DNA of 64,000 nucleotides from NCBI GenBank assembly GCA_040768665.1, contig JAXGMN010000050.1, positions 1 to 64,000 of the forward strand, given 5' to 3'. The notes beneath the pieces were generated by a model. It had not been told where the DNA came from and did no database searches. It was given only the letters and a program-made list of their open reading frames with translations. How positions within the stretch are numbered: position 1 is the stretch's first letter; each line of letters begins with the position of its first letter. This DNA is from JABWBD01 sp040768665. GTDB taxonomy: Bacteria > Planctomycetota > Planctomycetia > Pirellulales > Thermoguttaceae. The position numbers were made by a program, and so were the translations under genes. Positions 36,386 to 45,159 of this stretch are shown piece after piece.

Positions 36386-37708
36386 CTACTTTCCTCGCAC
36401 GACGGTGAAGTAGCTGGTCACGACGCGGTCAAAATACTCCGGTCGCATCTCCAGCGGCAGCTCGTTGTACGTGCAGTAATTGCGGACCTGGCTCAAAAGG
36501 TCGCGGGGATGACACCGGCGCATCGGCCGGTTGTGCGGCCGGTAGTGTTTCGCGATCAGGTAGTCGACCACCTCCTGCCGGTAGTCGCACGCGAAGGTGT
36601 TGGCATACAGCCGGAACAGGCGGTGAAACTCGTCCTCGTCGGCGTCGGCGATCTCGATCTTGTAAGGGATCCGCCGAAGAAACGCGTCGTCCACCAGGTC
36701 GGCCGGCTCCAGGTTCGTCGAGAAGATGATCAACTGCTCGAAGGGAACCTGGATCTTCTTGCCCGTCGAAAGGGTGAGGAAATCCTGGCGGCCCTCCAGC
36801 GGGACGATCCAGCGGTTCAACAACTCCGCCGGTTCGATCCGTTGCCGGCCGAAGTCGTCGATCAGCAGACAGCCGCAGTTGCTCTTCATTTGCAGCGGCG
36901 CCTCGCTCACGTTGCTGTGCGGATCGTAGCGAATTTCGAGATTGTCCATGGTCAGTTCGCCGCCCACCACGACCGTGGGCCGGCGGATCCGCAGCCACCG
37001 CTGGTCGTGTTCCGCCTGTTTGATAAGTCCTTGCCCCTCCTCCGCGGCGACCTCGTGGTACGCCGCGTCGAAGAGCTTGATGATCTGCCCGTCCTCGACC
37101 ACCGTCTGCGGAAGCCAAATGTGCTGGCCGAAACATTGCGTGATCCGCTTGGCAAGCGTCGACTTGCCGTTGCCGGGAGCCCCGTACAGAAACAACCCCG
37201 CCCCGGAGTTAACCGCCGGCCCGAGGCTCTCAAAGAGATTCGGATCCACGGAGATATCGGAAAACGCTTTTCTTAACTGCTCGCGTTTGGGAGCCTCGGC
37301 ACGGATCGTCTGAGCCTCCACCGACAGAACGTACTCGCCGAGCGGCACCGGGGCCGGACCCGCATAAGCGCAGGCGGCCGATGCGATGCGAGCTTGCTTG
37401 CGGCCTTCTTCCGTCAGCACATACACGTAGTCGTTCAGCGGTGCCGAACTGCGATGGACGATCCACTGGCGCGACCGGAGCGACTGATACAACCCTTCCA
37501 GCACACCGAACGGCAAACACGTGTGCTTGGCAATCGCCCGGCCGCTATTCGCCCCCACAATCGCCAGGTGCTTGATGACCAGCGATTCCAAGAGCGATGG
37601 GGGAACCCCCGTGTCTTCGAGACATCGGGGCGGTGACGGACGAAACGATTCGTCGGACAGGATCGCAGCGAGAACCTGCCCGGGGCTTTCCATGGTATTG
37701 GTAAGCAT
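36386..37708 (-). CDS. AAA-family ATPase
   Basis: The product has 440 residues from the ATG at 37708; a second ATG lies five codons in. An N-terminal winged-helix-like region (residues about 10-110, 'LESLVIKHLAIVGANSGRAI') precedes an AAA domain. That domain has Walker A 'GLFLYGAPGNGKSTLAKRI', Walker B 'CGCLLIDDFGRQRI', sensor-1-like 'LIIFSTNLEPADLVDDAFLR' and 'RIPYKIEI'. The C-terminal helices include 'RPMRRCHPRDLLSQVRNYC'. Homologues are common in planctomycetes, and I recall them near pilus or secretion genes. Here the nearest pilus-type gene is 4 kb away. The substrate is unknown and the protein is cytoplasmic. Confidence 0.85.
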   Translation of the reverse strand: MLTNTMESPGQVLAAILSDESFRPSPPRCLEDTGVPPSLLESLVIKHLAIVGANSGRAIAKHTCLPFGVLEGLYQSLRSRQWIVHRSSAPLNDYVYVLTEEGRKQARIASAACAYAGPAPVPLGEYVLSVEAQTIRAEAPKREQLRKAFSDISVDPNLFESLGPAVNSGAGLFLYGAPGNGKSTLAKRITQCFGQHIWLPQTVVEDGQIIKLFDAAYHEVAAEEGQGLIKQAEHDQRWLRIRRPTVVVGGELTMDNLEIRYDPHSNVSEAPLQMKSNCGCLLIDDFGRQRIEPAELLNRWIVPLEGRQDFLTLSTGKKIQVPFEQLIIFSTNLEPADLVDDAFLRRIPYKIEIADADEDEFHRLFRLYANTFACDYRQEVVDYLIAKHYRPHNRPMRRCHPRDLLSQVRNYCTYNELPLEMRPEYFDRVVTSYFTVVRGK

Positions 37709-37938
37709 GGCAAACGCTAGCTCCGGTAATGGCAGAGTCTCCGGCCGGGGCCCCGGTGGCCGGATTTTTCACCATAACTCTACGTCAGAAGTAGCGCCGC
37801 TGCTGCGATGAATGCCGCCACCGAAGAGGTGCCTACAAGTACCCTCCTAGATATTTGCCGGTCGTTACGGCAAGACTCGTAGCCCGGCGACTGCTTTTGC
37901 TTCTTGGGAAGAGAATGCGACGAGAGTCAAGCGGTCTC

Positions 37939-38041
37939 AGAGCCTGTCCCAAAACCGTCGGGGACTGGCTCATTTTGCGGAGTCTTCGGAGTAAAATGTG
38001 CCTGTCCCCTTCTTCTCGCGAGGTTTTGGGACAGGCTCTCA
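37939..38041. repeat. palindromic element copy 2, supplying a gene's stop codon
   Basis: The outer arms AGAGCCTGTCCCAAAACC (37939-37956) and its exact complement (38022-38039) enclose GGGGACTGGCTCATTTTGC and TAAAATGTGCCTGTCCCC. Length, nested structure and border match copy 1 at 26616-26717. The adjacent minus-strand gene (HEAT-like) ends on the TGA formed at 38041-38039. Confidence 0.82.
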
Positions 38042-39259
38042 ATCGCGGCGCGCGTCCATGCCCGGCTGACGCCGCTGCGATGCGTACCACGCCTTCCATC
38101 GCGCCTTGTCGAATCCGAAGTTCACCCCCGTCAGCGAAACCAGCGCGTCGAGTACGGGCCGGTTGAGCAACTCCTTCTCGATGATCTTGGGCCGATTCCC
38201 TCCCATCGACATTCCGCTTCCGCCCTCGGGTGTGAAAGTCGTGGAAATGCCGCCGCCCGAGCCGCTGTTAACCTTGTACTTGTGTCTCGTCGACACGGCG
38301 TCGATCAAAGGGCCGATCGCCGAGGGATGATTCATCTCTTTCAGGGCCACGGCCGCGCGGTTCACCTCGACATTGTCTTTGCCTCGCAGCCTGCCGATGA
38401 AATGATCCACCGCCGCCGGATTGTCCTGCTGCTTGAGGTAATCGAGGCTGGTCAACCGCACTTCTTCAATCGGGTCCTCCATCGCACAAACGGCCAGGGC
38501 TTGAATCGCCTTTACCGTGCCGATCTTCGCCAGCACTTCGATAATTAGAATCCTGGCCGGATCGCGCGGATCGCGAGAAGCGGCGCGGCCCTCGCCGATC
38601 AAGGCCCGGCTGAGCGCCCTGACGGCAAACGGATCGCGGATCCCCGCAATCGCCTGGTAAGCATTTCGCTCTTCGGACGGATCCTTGGCCGAAAGCCACC
38701 GCTCGACCTTCTGCATCCACTCCTTTTCCGCAAGCTCCATCTTGCGGTTCTCTTCCAGGAGCTGGATCTCCTGCGGCAACATCCAGCGGTTTTGATGCCG
38801 GACGTATCCCCGCGCGATCATCACCTCCTCTTGCGTCATCCACCGGCCGTCGAATTGGCTGTAGCCCATGGCGCGACGGGCATTCTCGTGATCGGGCGCC
38901 AGTTCCAGAATCCGCCGAAGATGTTTCTCCCGCTGCTCGAGGAGGTTGTTTTCCCGGCACCACTCGGCCAGCTCCCACTGGCCCTCAACCGTATCCGGAT
39001 AGCGGGGCTGGAGCTTCTCGTATTGCAGCTCCTCGGGACGCGGGTGCAGAATCTTCTGCACCTGATCGCGATGCAGGGTGATCGTGGCGCCCTCGGACGT
39101 GCGAACCGTGTACTGCTCGCGGGGAGTCTGCTCCGGATTGAGCAACTCGCCGACCACGCGGCCGCCATTGGCCATCACGAAGACGTCGGCGTGTACGGCC
39201 GCAGAGCAGACCACTCCCAGCAGGGTTGCCGCTAGCGCGATTCGACAAATCCGGCTCAC
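38039..39259 (-). CDS. exported HEAT-repeat-like protein
   Basis: The product has 406 residues from a GTG at 39259 with GGGAG upstream. This start gives a clean signal peptide ('RICRIALAATLLGVVCSAAVHAD'). After an N-terminal SH3-like part ('VFVMANGGRVVGELLNPEQT') comes a TPR-like stretch ('LRRILELAPDHENARRAMGY') and helical HEAT-type repeats ('DPFAVRALSRALIGEGRAAS', 'IQALAVCAMEDPIEEVRLTS'). The protein is probably periplasmic and scaffolding; the partner is unknown. The C-terminus holds a Gly/Ser-rich loop. The stop is formed by the border of the palindromic element, so the last residues (RRD) may have been changed by its insertion. Confidence 0.8.
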   Translation of the reverse strand: MSRICRIALAATLLGVVCSAAVHADVFVMANGGRVVGELLNPEQTPREQYTVRTSEGATITLHRDQVQKILHPRPEELQYEKLQPRYPDTVEGQWELAEWCRENNLLEQREKHLRRILELAPDHENARRAMGYSQFDGRWMTQEEVMIARGYVRHQNRWMLPQEIQLLEENRKMELAEKEWMQKVERWLSAKDPSEERNAYQAIAGIRDPFAVRALSRALIGEGRAASRDPRDPARILIIEVLAKIGTVKAIQALAVCAMEDPIEEVRLTSLDYLKQQDNPAAVDHFIGRLRGKDNVEVNRAAVALKEMNHPSAIGPLIDAVSTRHKYKVNSGSGGGISTTFTPEGGSGMSMGGNRPKIIEKELLNRPVLDALVSLTGVNFGFDKARWKAWYASQRRQPGMDARRD

Positions 39260-39374
39260 TGCGTCTCCCTTTCTCGGTTTCAAATGCTCCCTTTCTGGCC
39301 TGTGGAGTGCATATCTCTTAGTATAGGTAAGCACGACGGGCCCTGACAACGAACAACCACCCGGAAGACTGGTT

Positions 39375-39884
39375 ATGACGGAAGTTCCGGATCAGCACCG
39401 CAGCGAAGCCCCCCGTACGATCCGGTGTGCCCTGATTACGGTGAGCGACACCCGCACCCTGGAGACGGACCTTGGCGGAGCCACCGTGCTCGAGATGCTC
39501 CAGGCGGCCGGGCACCAGGTGGTCCGCCGTCATATCATTCCCGACGAACCCGAGCCCATGCACGCGCTGCTCGTCGAATTGCGGGACGAGGCTGAAGTCG
39601 ACGCCGTCTTGATGACGGGCGGAACCGGCATCGGCAGCCGCGACCAGACGTTCGAAACCGTCACCCGGCTTCTCGACAAGCCGCTGCCGGGCTATGGCGA
39701 ACTGTTCCGCATGCTCAGCTACCAGGAAATCGGGCCCGCCGCCATGCTGAGCCGCGCCACCGGGGGTCTCATGCAACGTACCGTCCTGATCACCATGCCC
39801 GGATCGCGCGCGGCCGTCCGGCTGGCGATGGAGAAGCTGGTCCTGCCCGAACTGGGGCACATCGTTCGCGAGGCCCGGCGCTAG
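39375..39884 (+). CDS. moaB: molybdenum cofactor biosynthesis protein B
   Basis: The product has 169 residues, normal for MoaB, which belongs to the MogA/MoaB/CinA fold and takes part in molybdopterin adenylylation or related steps. Visible signatures are 'CALITVSDTRTLETDLGGAT', 'VVRRHIIPDEP', 'DAVLMTGGTGIGSRDQTFE' and 'ITMPGSRAAVRLAMEKLVLP'. It is cytoplasmic. No other moa gene is in the window, and both neighbours are on the opposite strand. The start at 39375 overlaps the likely promoter region of the divergent HEAT-like gene. Confidence 0.93.
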   Translation: MTEVPDQHRSEAPRTIRCALITVSDTRTLETDLGGATVLEMLQAAGHQVVRRHIIPDEPEPMHALLVELRDEAEVDAVLMTGGTGIGSRDQTFETVTRLLDKPLPGYGELFRMLSYQEIGPAAMLSRATGGLMQRTVLITMPGSRAAVRLAMEKLVLPELGHIVREARR

Positions 39885-39904
39885 CCCGGATTAACTCGAA
39901 CGCA

Positions 39905-40678
39905 CTAACCGTCCAGCTTTCCGCCCAAAGCCAAGGGCTTGATGCCGGCTTCGCTCGACTTGATCTGCCAGTACGCTTTTTCGGCCTTCTCGTCGATCGA
40001 ACGTTCCATCTTCAAGCGGACGAAGAACGAAGTCTTCCGGCCGTCGTTGTCGTACGTGACCGCATAGACCTGCTGGACTTCATCGGCCTTTGCCTTCTCC
40101 TCCTGCCATTCCGTCTGGTAATATCGGGCACGGGCGCGGTCGGCAACGGCCAGGATTGCCCGGATATCGGGTCGCTTCGCATAGCTTTCCGCCGACGGTG
40201 CCTCCGGCGCCCCGGGCGGCGTCTGCAGGGAATCGTCCACCATCACCGGTTCCGGCTGGGAACCGGCATCGCTCGTCATCTCAAGCGCCTTGCCCGTCTG
40301 CTTGTTCAGGAGCAAATCGAACCACCGCTGGGCGAAATGCGTCGCCTCCTTGCGGACCAGCATCCGGTGCGTGTACCACTGCGAACCGGCTCCGACCAGG
40401 GCGAAGACCGACAGAAACAGCCCGGCCAGCGCGGCCTTGCGACCGACCATTTCCGGCGCGCTCCGCGCGATCTGCCACATCGCCGCCAGCCCCACAAAAA
40501 AGCCGATGATCCCGAGGATCACCAGAAAAGGCTCGATCCATGCGCCGAGCGACAAAAGTCCGACGATCAGTGCAGCGACGGCCAGGCCGCTTACCGGCCG
40601 GTATTGCTCGACTTCTTCTTCAGGTTGCTCGCTCAGGTGCGCGTGGGAATGATCGGTCTGGGCCATGGATCCTTTCAC
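39905..40678 (-). CDS. small membrane protein at the end of the hisF-pilT operon
   Basis: A GTG at 40678 overlaps the stop of the CvpA-like gene as GTGA. The ATG at 40666 with AAAGGA upstream is equally plausible (253 residues). After an acidic N-terminus come three hydrophobic segments ('LAVAALIVGLLSLGAWI', 'FLVILGIIGFFVGLAAMW', 'AALAGLFLSVFALVGAGSQW'). This is the layout of DUF4190-like proteins. A soluble C-terminal domain (about 150 residues) has an NTF2-like feel ('ATHFAQRWFDLLLNKQTGKA'). The function is unknown. Position at the end of the compact operon with the PilT-like and pseudo-GspE genes suggests a role with them in the envelope. Confidence 0.78.
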   Translation of the reverse strand: MKGSMAQTDHSHAHLSEQPEEEVEQYRPVSGLAVAALIVGLLSLGAWIEPFLVILGIIGFFVGLAAMWQIARSAPEMVGRKAALAGLFLSVFALVGAGSQWYTHRMLVRKEATHFAQRWFDLLLNKQTGKALEMTSDAGSQPEPVMVDDSLQTPPGAPEAPSAESYAKRPDIRAILAVADRARARYYQTEWQEEKAKADEVQQVYAVTYDNDGRKTSFFVRLKMERSIDEKAEKAYWQIKSSEAGIKPLALGGKLDG

Positions 40679-41304
40679 CTTTTCGGCGTGCTGCCGGACT
40701 GGACGCGGAAGGTTCCGTTCACTTCAGCCTGCTTCTGGAGGTTCGAGCGACGGATCGCATAATTGGCGATGAACTGGCCGTTGGGATCGAACGCCACCGG
40801 GATCGACCGGCTGAACGATCCCTTGGAAACCTGCTGCACGAACCCCAGCCACTGCTGGTCGGGGGCCATTCCCAGGAACATCTTCTCCCCCGGCCGAAAT
40901 GCCCCGAACAGGAAGTTGCGGGCCAGCGGCGCGGTGTGGAACGTCGTGAGCGTGAAGCTCACCAGCACCCAGCCGACCCAAAGAGCCAGCACCGGGCTGC
41001 CGATCTGGTCGGCAACCTTCAAGAACCGGACCTTGATCCGCGAAGCAAAGCCGGTCAGATACCGGAACGCGACCATGCTGACACCGAAAATCACCCACAG
41101 GGAAATGAAGTCCCAGAAATAGGTGAAGGTGCTGTCCACGCCGTCCAGGAACCTCGCCATCGGTTCGAAAAAATTCATCGCCAACAGACCGGCCGTTACC
41201 ACGTTGATCAATCGGATCGCGTTGCTCCATATCCCTTCGCCGTACAGCAGGGCCATACTTGCGAAGAGAATCACCAGCAGCAGCAGCGGAAGAAGAAAGC
41301 TCAT
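40675..41304 (-). CDS. CvpA-like membrane protein
   Basis: The product has 209 residues with four predicted membrane helices in the first 150, starting 'FLLPLLLLVILFASMALLYG' and including 'FISLWVIFGVSMVAFRYLTG' and 'VLALWVGWVLVSFTLTTFH'. The pattern resembles CvpA-family inner-membrane proteins. The C-terminal 60 residues are soluble. It lies 63 bp behind the pseudo-GspE gene and its stop overlaps the next start, so it belongs to the same operon. CvpA relatives affect envelope integrity and colicin V export in other bacteria. A role with the adjacent pilus-type proteins is inference. Confidence 0.75.
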   Translation of the reverse strand: MSFLLPLLLLVILFASMALLYGEGIWSNAIRLINVVTAGLLAMNFFEPMARFLDGVDSTFTYFWDFISLWVIFGVSMVAFRYLTGFASRIKVRFLKVADQIGSPVLALWVGWVLVSFTLTTFHTAPLARNFLFGAFRPGEKMFLGMAPDQQWLGFVQQVSKGSFSRSIPVAFDPNGQFIANYAIRRSNLQKQAEVNGTFRVQSGSTPKR

Positions 41305-41367
41305 GATGGAGACTTCCGGGCTCGAGTTTCCCCAGTTAACCTAACGACCAACAATCAACGACGATAC

Positions 41368-43200
41368 CTACTGCTTCAGCACCCGCATCAACTCCGGAAG
41401 CGACGTGACGCCCTTGGCGACCAGAACGATCCCTTCCTCCTGGAAAGACCGGAAACCCGACTTCCGCGCCGCCTGGCGGAGCAGGTCCAACTTCGGGGTG
41501 CTCGCCAGGACCTGCCGGATCGAATCCTGCACCATCAGCAACTCGAACAGCCCCGTACGACCTACGTACCCGATCCCCTTGCAGTTCGGGCAGACGTCCT
41601 CGGGCTGCTGCGGCGGACGGTAAAGCGACTGGACGCGATCCGGCGGCAGCCCCAGTTGCTGCAACACTTCCGGCGCCGGTTGATACGCCTCCTTGCACTG
41701 CTCGCAAAGCTTCCGGATCAGGCGCACGTTGAGCACGGCCGTCACGCAGCGGGCAAACTCCGCCTGCGACGCCTTCATCGCCAACACCCGCAGCAGGGCT
41801 TCCGGTGCGTCCTTCGCGCGGATCGTCGCCAGGATCAACCGGTTGTTTGCGGTCTCCCTGCTCAACAAGTCGACCGTCTGGCCGTTGACCAAATCGCGGA
41901 CGACCACCACGTTCGGCTCCATCAGGAACAGGTCCGGCAGGACGTCCAGCGGCGCCTGCCCCGCCGCCGCGTTGTACGTCTGAACCATCACGTTCTCGAT
42001 CGCTTCGTAACGGTTCGCTTCATCCTCGACGGCCATGAACTCGCGCATGAACCGATCGGAGCTTCGCAGCACGAGATTGGTCAGCGTTCGCAGACCGTTG
42101 GCCGGCATGGCCGACAGAAGCACGAAGCCTTTCTTCAGGACCATCAGCTCCGCGAGTTGCTCCTGCATCTTCTGGCGCATGCCCAGTTCTTCGAGCGTGT
42201 TGAAGTGGATCTTGGTCTTCTCGAACTGCATCATCACCCGCTCGCCGGTCTTGGTGCCCTGGCTGGCGAACGTGGCGGCGTAGGTGCCGCCCTCGTACTT
42301 CGCGGTAAACTTCCCTTCCTGCCGGCTCTGGCGGTCCTCCGGCTTCAATCCGCAGAGCGTCTTCAGCGAGACCAGAAGCGGATCGCCGATCTCGCGCGGT
42401 TTCGTCTCCCCCTCGTGCCAGACGCCGTCCACGAGATGTTTACTGGTCATGGCCTCTTGGCTGTATTCCAGCAGGATCGCATCGGCGCGGACGACCATCC
42501 CGTCCGCGATGGCCTTCCGGGCATCGCGAAAACCGGGCGTCTGCCTGGCCAAAATCTGGTTGGCGTTGTCGTCGCGCTCCGTGGCCCCGCCCCGCGCGGT
42601 AAGCACCACCGGAGGGCCCGATTCGTGCGGATCGCCCCGTTCCGCCTTGACCTTCACGCCGACCATCGACAGGTAGCTGGCCATCAGGTACCGCATGTGC
42701 TCTTTCGTGAGCACCTTCTGGTGCTGCATGACCTTGCCGTTGCGGTAAATGATGTACGCCGTCAGCGGCACCACGTACGCGAGAAACAGAAGCGGAAACC
42801 CCACCCAGAAGATCGGGATCAACCACAACAGCACGAACGCCCCGAAGAAGACGCCGAAAACAATCGGGTTCCACCGCAGGTAGTTGAGCTTGTATTCCTG
42901 GGCGTCGGTGCTCACCCAGTCGGTCGTCCGCACCCACAAGAGAAACAGAATCCAGCAGCCGAGGAGCTTCGGCCAACTCAAGTAGGAGCCCGGCCCGCTC
43001 CAGCCGTCCGGAAGCGTCCCTCCGGCATCGGTCGCCGGCGCGCTCTCGGCGGCGCCGGCAGCCTCGCCCATCTCGGCGGACATCGCCGGGTCTGCGCTCA
43101 TCGCGGCAGGATCGCCCCCCGGCTCCTGAGCGGAAACGAAAGCCAGACTCGCCGCCCACACGGCGGCCGACGCAACGACAATGGTGGACCAACGAGGCAT
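41368..43200 (-). CDS. membrane-anchored GspE/PilB-like pseudo-ATPase
   Basis: The product has 610 residues. Its ATG overlaps the pilT-like stop as TAATG. A signal-like segment (residues 1-24) and two or three membrane helices (about 80-90, 113-135, 136-152) precede a region that aligns with GspE/PilB. 'ADAILLEY' stands for the ASDIHxEP motif and 'LVDGVWHEG' for xxIDGxLxE. The core then loses each catalytic motif. Walker A is 'LLSAMPANGLRTL' (about 361-373), Walker B 'VVVVRDLVNGQT' (about 431-442) and the His box 'LILATIRAKD'. The zinc-binding C-terminus is kept (CEQC at 499-502, CPNC at 537-540), with 'KGIGYVGRTGLFELLMV'. It should therefore not hydrolyse ATP. A regulatory or scaffold role with the co-encoded PilT-like motor is inferred. 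Confidence 0.88.
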   Translation of the reverse strand: MPRWSTIVVASAAVWAASLAFVSAQEPGGDPAAMSADPAMSAEMGEAAGAAESAPATDAGGTLPDGWSGPGSYLSWPKLLGCWILFLLWVRTTDWVSTDAQEYKLNYLRWNPIVFGVFFGAFVLLWLIPIFWVGFPLLFLAYVVPLTAYIIYRNGKVMQHQKVLTKEHMRYLMASYLSMVGVKVKAERGDPHESGPPVVLTARGGATERDDNANQILARQTPGFRDARKAIADGMVVRADAILLEYSQEAMTSKHLVDGVWHEGETKPREIGDPLLVSLKTLCGLKPEDRQSRQEGKFTAKYEGGTYAATFASQGTKTGERVMMQFEKTKIHFNTLEELGMRQKMQEQLAELMVLKKGFVLLSAMPANGLRTLTNLVLRSSDRFMREFMAVEDEANRYEAIENVMVQTYNAAAGQAPLDVLPDLFLMEPNVVVVRDLVNGQTVDLLSRETANNRLILATIRAKDAPEALLRVLAMKASQAEFARCVTAVLNVRLIRKLCEQCKEAYQPAPEVLQQLGLPPDRVQSLYRPPQQPEDVCPNCKGIGYVGRTGLFELLMVQDSIRQVLASTPKLDLLRQAARKSGFRSFQEEGIVLVAKGVTSLPELMRVLKQ

Positions 43201-44375
43201 TAGAGTATCCCGGGTTCGCTGACTTCGATGCCTTTCAATGCCATTTTGAGTGATTCGGGGTTCGGTGCAACCTCAAACGCCGTCGCCCGGTCGATCATCC
43301 GCCCCTGCACCAGGTCCTTGAGGCTCTTGGTAAAACTCTGCATCCCTTCGCGTTCCCCGATGCGGATCGCGTCGGCGAGTTTCTCGTCCTGCTTCTCCAT
43401 GATCAGCTTGCGGACCGTCGGATTGAACGTCATGATCTCCACCGTCGGCACCCGCGGCACCCCCGGCTTGATCGACGGCAACAGCTTCTGCGCCACGATT
43501 CCCTTCATGTTGAAGACCAGCGCGCTGCGAATGGCGCTGTGCATTCCTTCGGGAAACAGGTCGAGAATACGGCCGATGGTGCTCGGCGCCGTCGAGGCAT
43601 GGATCGTTCCGAAGACGAGGTGGCCGGTCTCGGCGGCCTGAATCGCCGTTTCGAACGTCTCCCGGTCGCGCATTTCGCCCACCAGCATCACGTCGGGGTC
43701 TTCGCGGACGGCGTGCTTCATGCCGATCATGAAGTCGCGCACGTCCTGGCCGATCTCGCGCTGGTTGATCAGCGACTTGTCGTCATGGAAGACATACTCG
43801 ATCGGATCTTCCAGCGTGAGGATGTGATCGCGCTCGTTCTCGTTGATCCAATTGAGCATCGAGGCGATCGTGGTGCTCTTCCCCGAACCGGTGACGCCGG
43901 CCAGAAGAACCATTCCCTGGTCGAACTTGCAGAGGTCCTCCAGGACCGGCGGCAGGTGGAGCCCCTTGAAGTCCGGGATCTTGTTGTTCACCCGGCGTGC
44001 CACCAGCCCCATGTGCCCCATCTGCTGCAGGATATTCACCCGGAAACGCCACGTCGTATCGTCCACCAGCATGCTGTGCGCAAAGTCGACTCCGCCGTCC
44101 TCGTCGAAGATCTTGCGCCGCCGGTCCTTCAGCCGGTGGTCGCAGTCGATCAACTCAAACAGCATCCGCTCCATTTCTTCGTCGCTGATCGGCGGCCGGT
44201 TCAGCGGTCGCAGACTTCCGCGCACCCGGACGTGCGGCGGCATGTTCACCTTCAGGTGCAGGTCGCTCCCTTCCAGCTTGACCAACGCCCGGAAAAGCTT
44301 GTCGACCTCCAGTTCCTGGTGCCGGATCTCCACCGCGATGTGTTGCTCTTGTACGCCTTCTGCCGTGCTGGACAT
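43200..44375 (-). CDS. PilT-like twitching/retraction ATPase
   Basis: The product has 391 residues from the ATG at 44375. It has the PilT layout: an N-terminal PAS-like domain ('LEGSDLHLKVNMPPHVRVRG') and a RecA-like core. Walker A is 'LLAGVTGSGKSTTIASML', the Asp box 'ILTLEDPIEYVFHD', Walker B 'DPDVMLVGEMRDRETFETAI' and the His box 'GHLVFGTIHAS'. All catalytic residues are intact. PilT-type motors depolymerise type IV pili. A second PilT-like protein is encoded at 52036 with the main pilus locus, so this one may serve a different machine. It lies 16 bp behind hisF and its stop overlaps the pseudo-GspE start. Confidence 0.92.
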   Translation of the reverse strand: MSSTAEGVQEQHIAVEIRHQELEVDKLFRALVKLEGSDLHLKVNMPPHVRVRGSLRPLNRPPISDEEMERMLFELIDCDHRLKDRRRKIFDEDGGVDFAHSMLVDDTTWRFRVNILQQMGHMGLVARRVNNKIPDFKGLHLPPVLEDLCKFDQGMVLLAGVTGSGKSTTIASMLNWINENERDHILTLEDPIEYVFHDDKSLINQREIGQDVRDFMIGMKHAVREDPDVMLVGEMRDRETFETAIQAAETGHLVFGTIHASTAPSTIGRILDLFPEGMHSAIRSALVFNMKGIVAQKLLPSIKPGVPRVPTVEIMTFNPTVRKLIMEKQDEKLADAIRIGEREGMQSFTKSLKDLVQGRMIDRATAFEVAPNPESLKMALKGIEVSEPGIL

Positions 44376-44391
44376 GTTTGTGCTCCGTCGA

Positions 44392-45159
44392 TCACAACCG
44401 TACCGGGATTCCGCGGCGGCGCATCGCCTCTTTGGTTTCCCGGATCGTAAACTGCCCGTAATGAAAGATGCTTGCGGCCAGCGCCGCCTCGGCGCCCCCC
44501 TTCTCGATCGCGTCCGCCAGGTGCTCGGGACAACCGGCTCCACCGCTGGCAACCACCGGAATCGTCACCGCCGCGGTTACCGCCGCGGTGATCTCCAAAT
44601 CATAACCATCTTTGGTTCCGTCCGCATCCATCGAAGTGAGAACAATCTCTCCGGCGCCCAGACGCTCCACCTCGCGAGCCCACGCCACCGCCTCCAAGCC
44701 CGTCCCGACCCTCCCTCCGTTGATGTGCACCTCCCAAAATTGGTGCCCATCCCGGTGAACCCGCTTCGGGTCGATATTGACCACGATGCACTGGCTGCCG
44801 AACCGACGGGCGGCACACCGAACGAAATCCGGCTCGCGGCAAGCCGCCGAGTTGATCGAGACCTTGTCGCAACCTGCATTGAGCAAAACCCGAATGTCCT
44901 CGATCGTCCGGACACCACCGCCCACGGTGAGGGGCATAAACACCACCTCGGCCGTCCGGCGGACAACGTCGACAAGGATATCGCGTTGCTCGTGGCTGGC
45001 TGTGATGTCGAGAAACACCAACTCGTCGGCTCCGTCTCGCTCGTAGCGCGCAGCAACTTCCACGGGATCCCCGGCATCCCGGAGGTTGACGAAATTCGTA
45101 CCTTTCACAACCCGGCCCCGATTGACGTCGAGGCATGGTATCACCCGTTTGGCGAGCAT
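44392..45159 (-). CDS. hisF: imidazole glycerol phosphate synthase subunit HisF
   Basis: The product has 255 residues, the standard HisF length. HisF is the cyclase subunit that, with HisH, makes imidazole glycerol phosphate and AICAR in histidine synthesis. The catalytic Asp residues are in 'VIPCLDVNRGRVVKG' and 'CIVVNIDPKRV'. Phosphate-binding loops are 'LTVGGGVRTIEDIRVLLNAG' and 'IPVVASGGAGCPEHLADAI'. No other his gene is in the window. It is the first gene of a tight operon with pilus-type membrane genes, an odd combination that may be chance clustering. Confidence 0.97.
   Translation of the reverse strand: MLAKRVIPCLDVNRGRVVKGTNFVNLRDAGDPVEVAARYERDGADELVFLDITASHEQRDILVDVVRRTAEVVFMPLTVGGGVRTIEDIRVLLNAGCDKVSINSAACREPDFVRCAARRFGSQCIVVNIDPKRVHRDGHQFWEVHINGGRVGTGLEAVAWAREVERLGAGEIVLTSMDADGTKDGYDLEITAAVTAAVTIPVVASGGAGCPEHLADAIEKGGAEAALAASIFHYGQFTIRETKEAMRRRGIPVRL

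Noticed and set aside
37709..37938. Possible small gene between the AAA ATPase and palindromic copy 2.
   Set aside because: No frame with a sensible start or family pattern. It looks like the upstream region of the ATPase gene.
40540..43203. An 887-codon plus-strand frame.
   Set aside because: Arg/Gln/His-rich antisense of the pseudo-ATPase and CvpA-like genes, with no recognisable motif.
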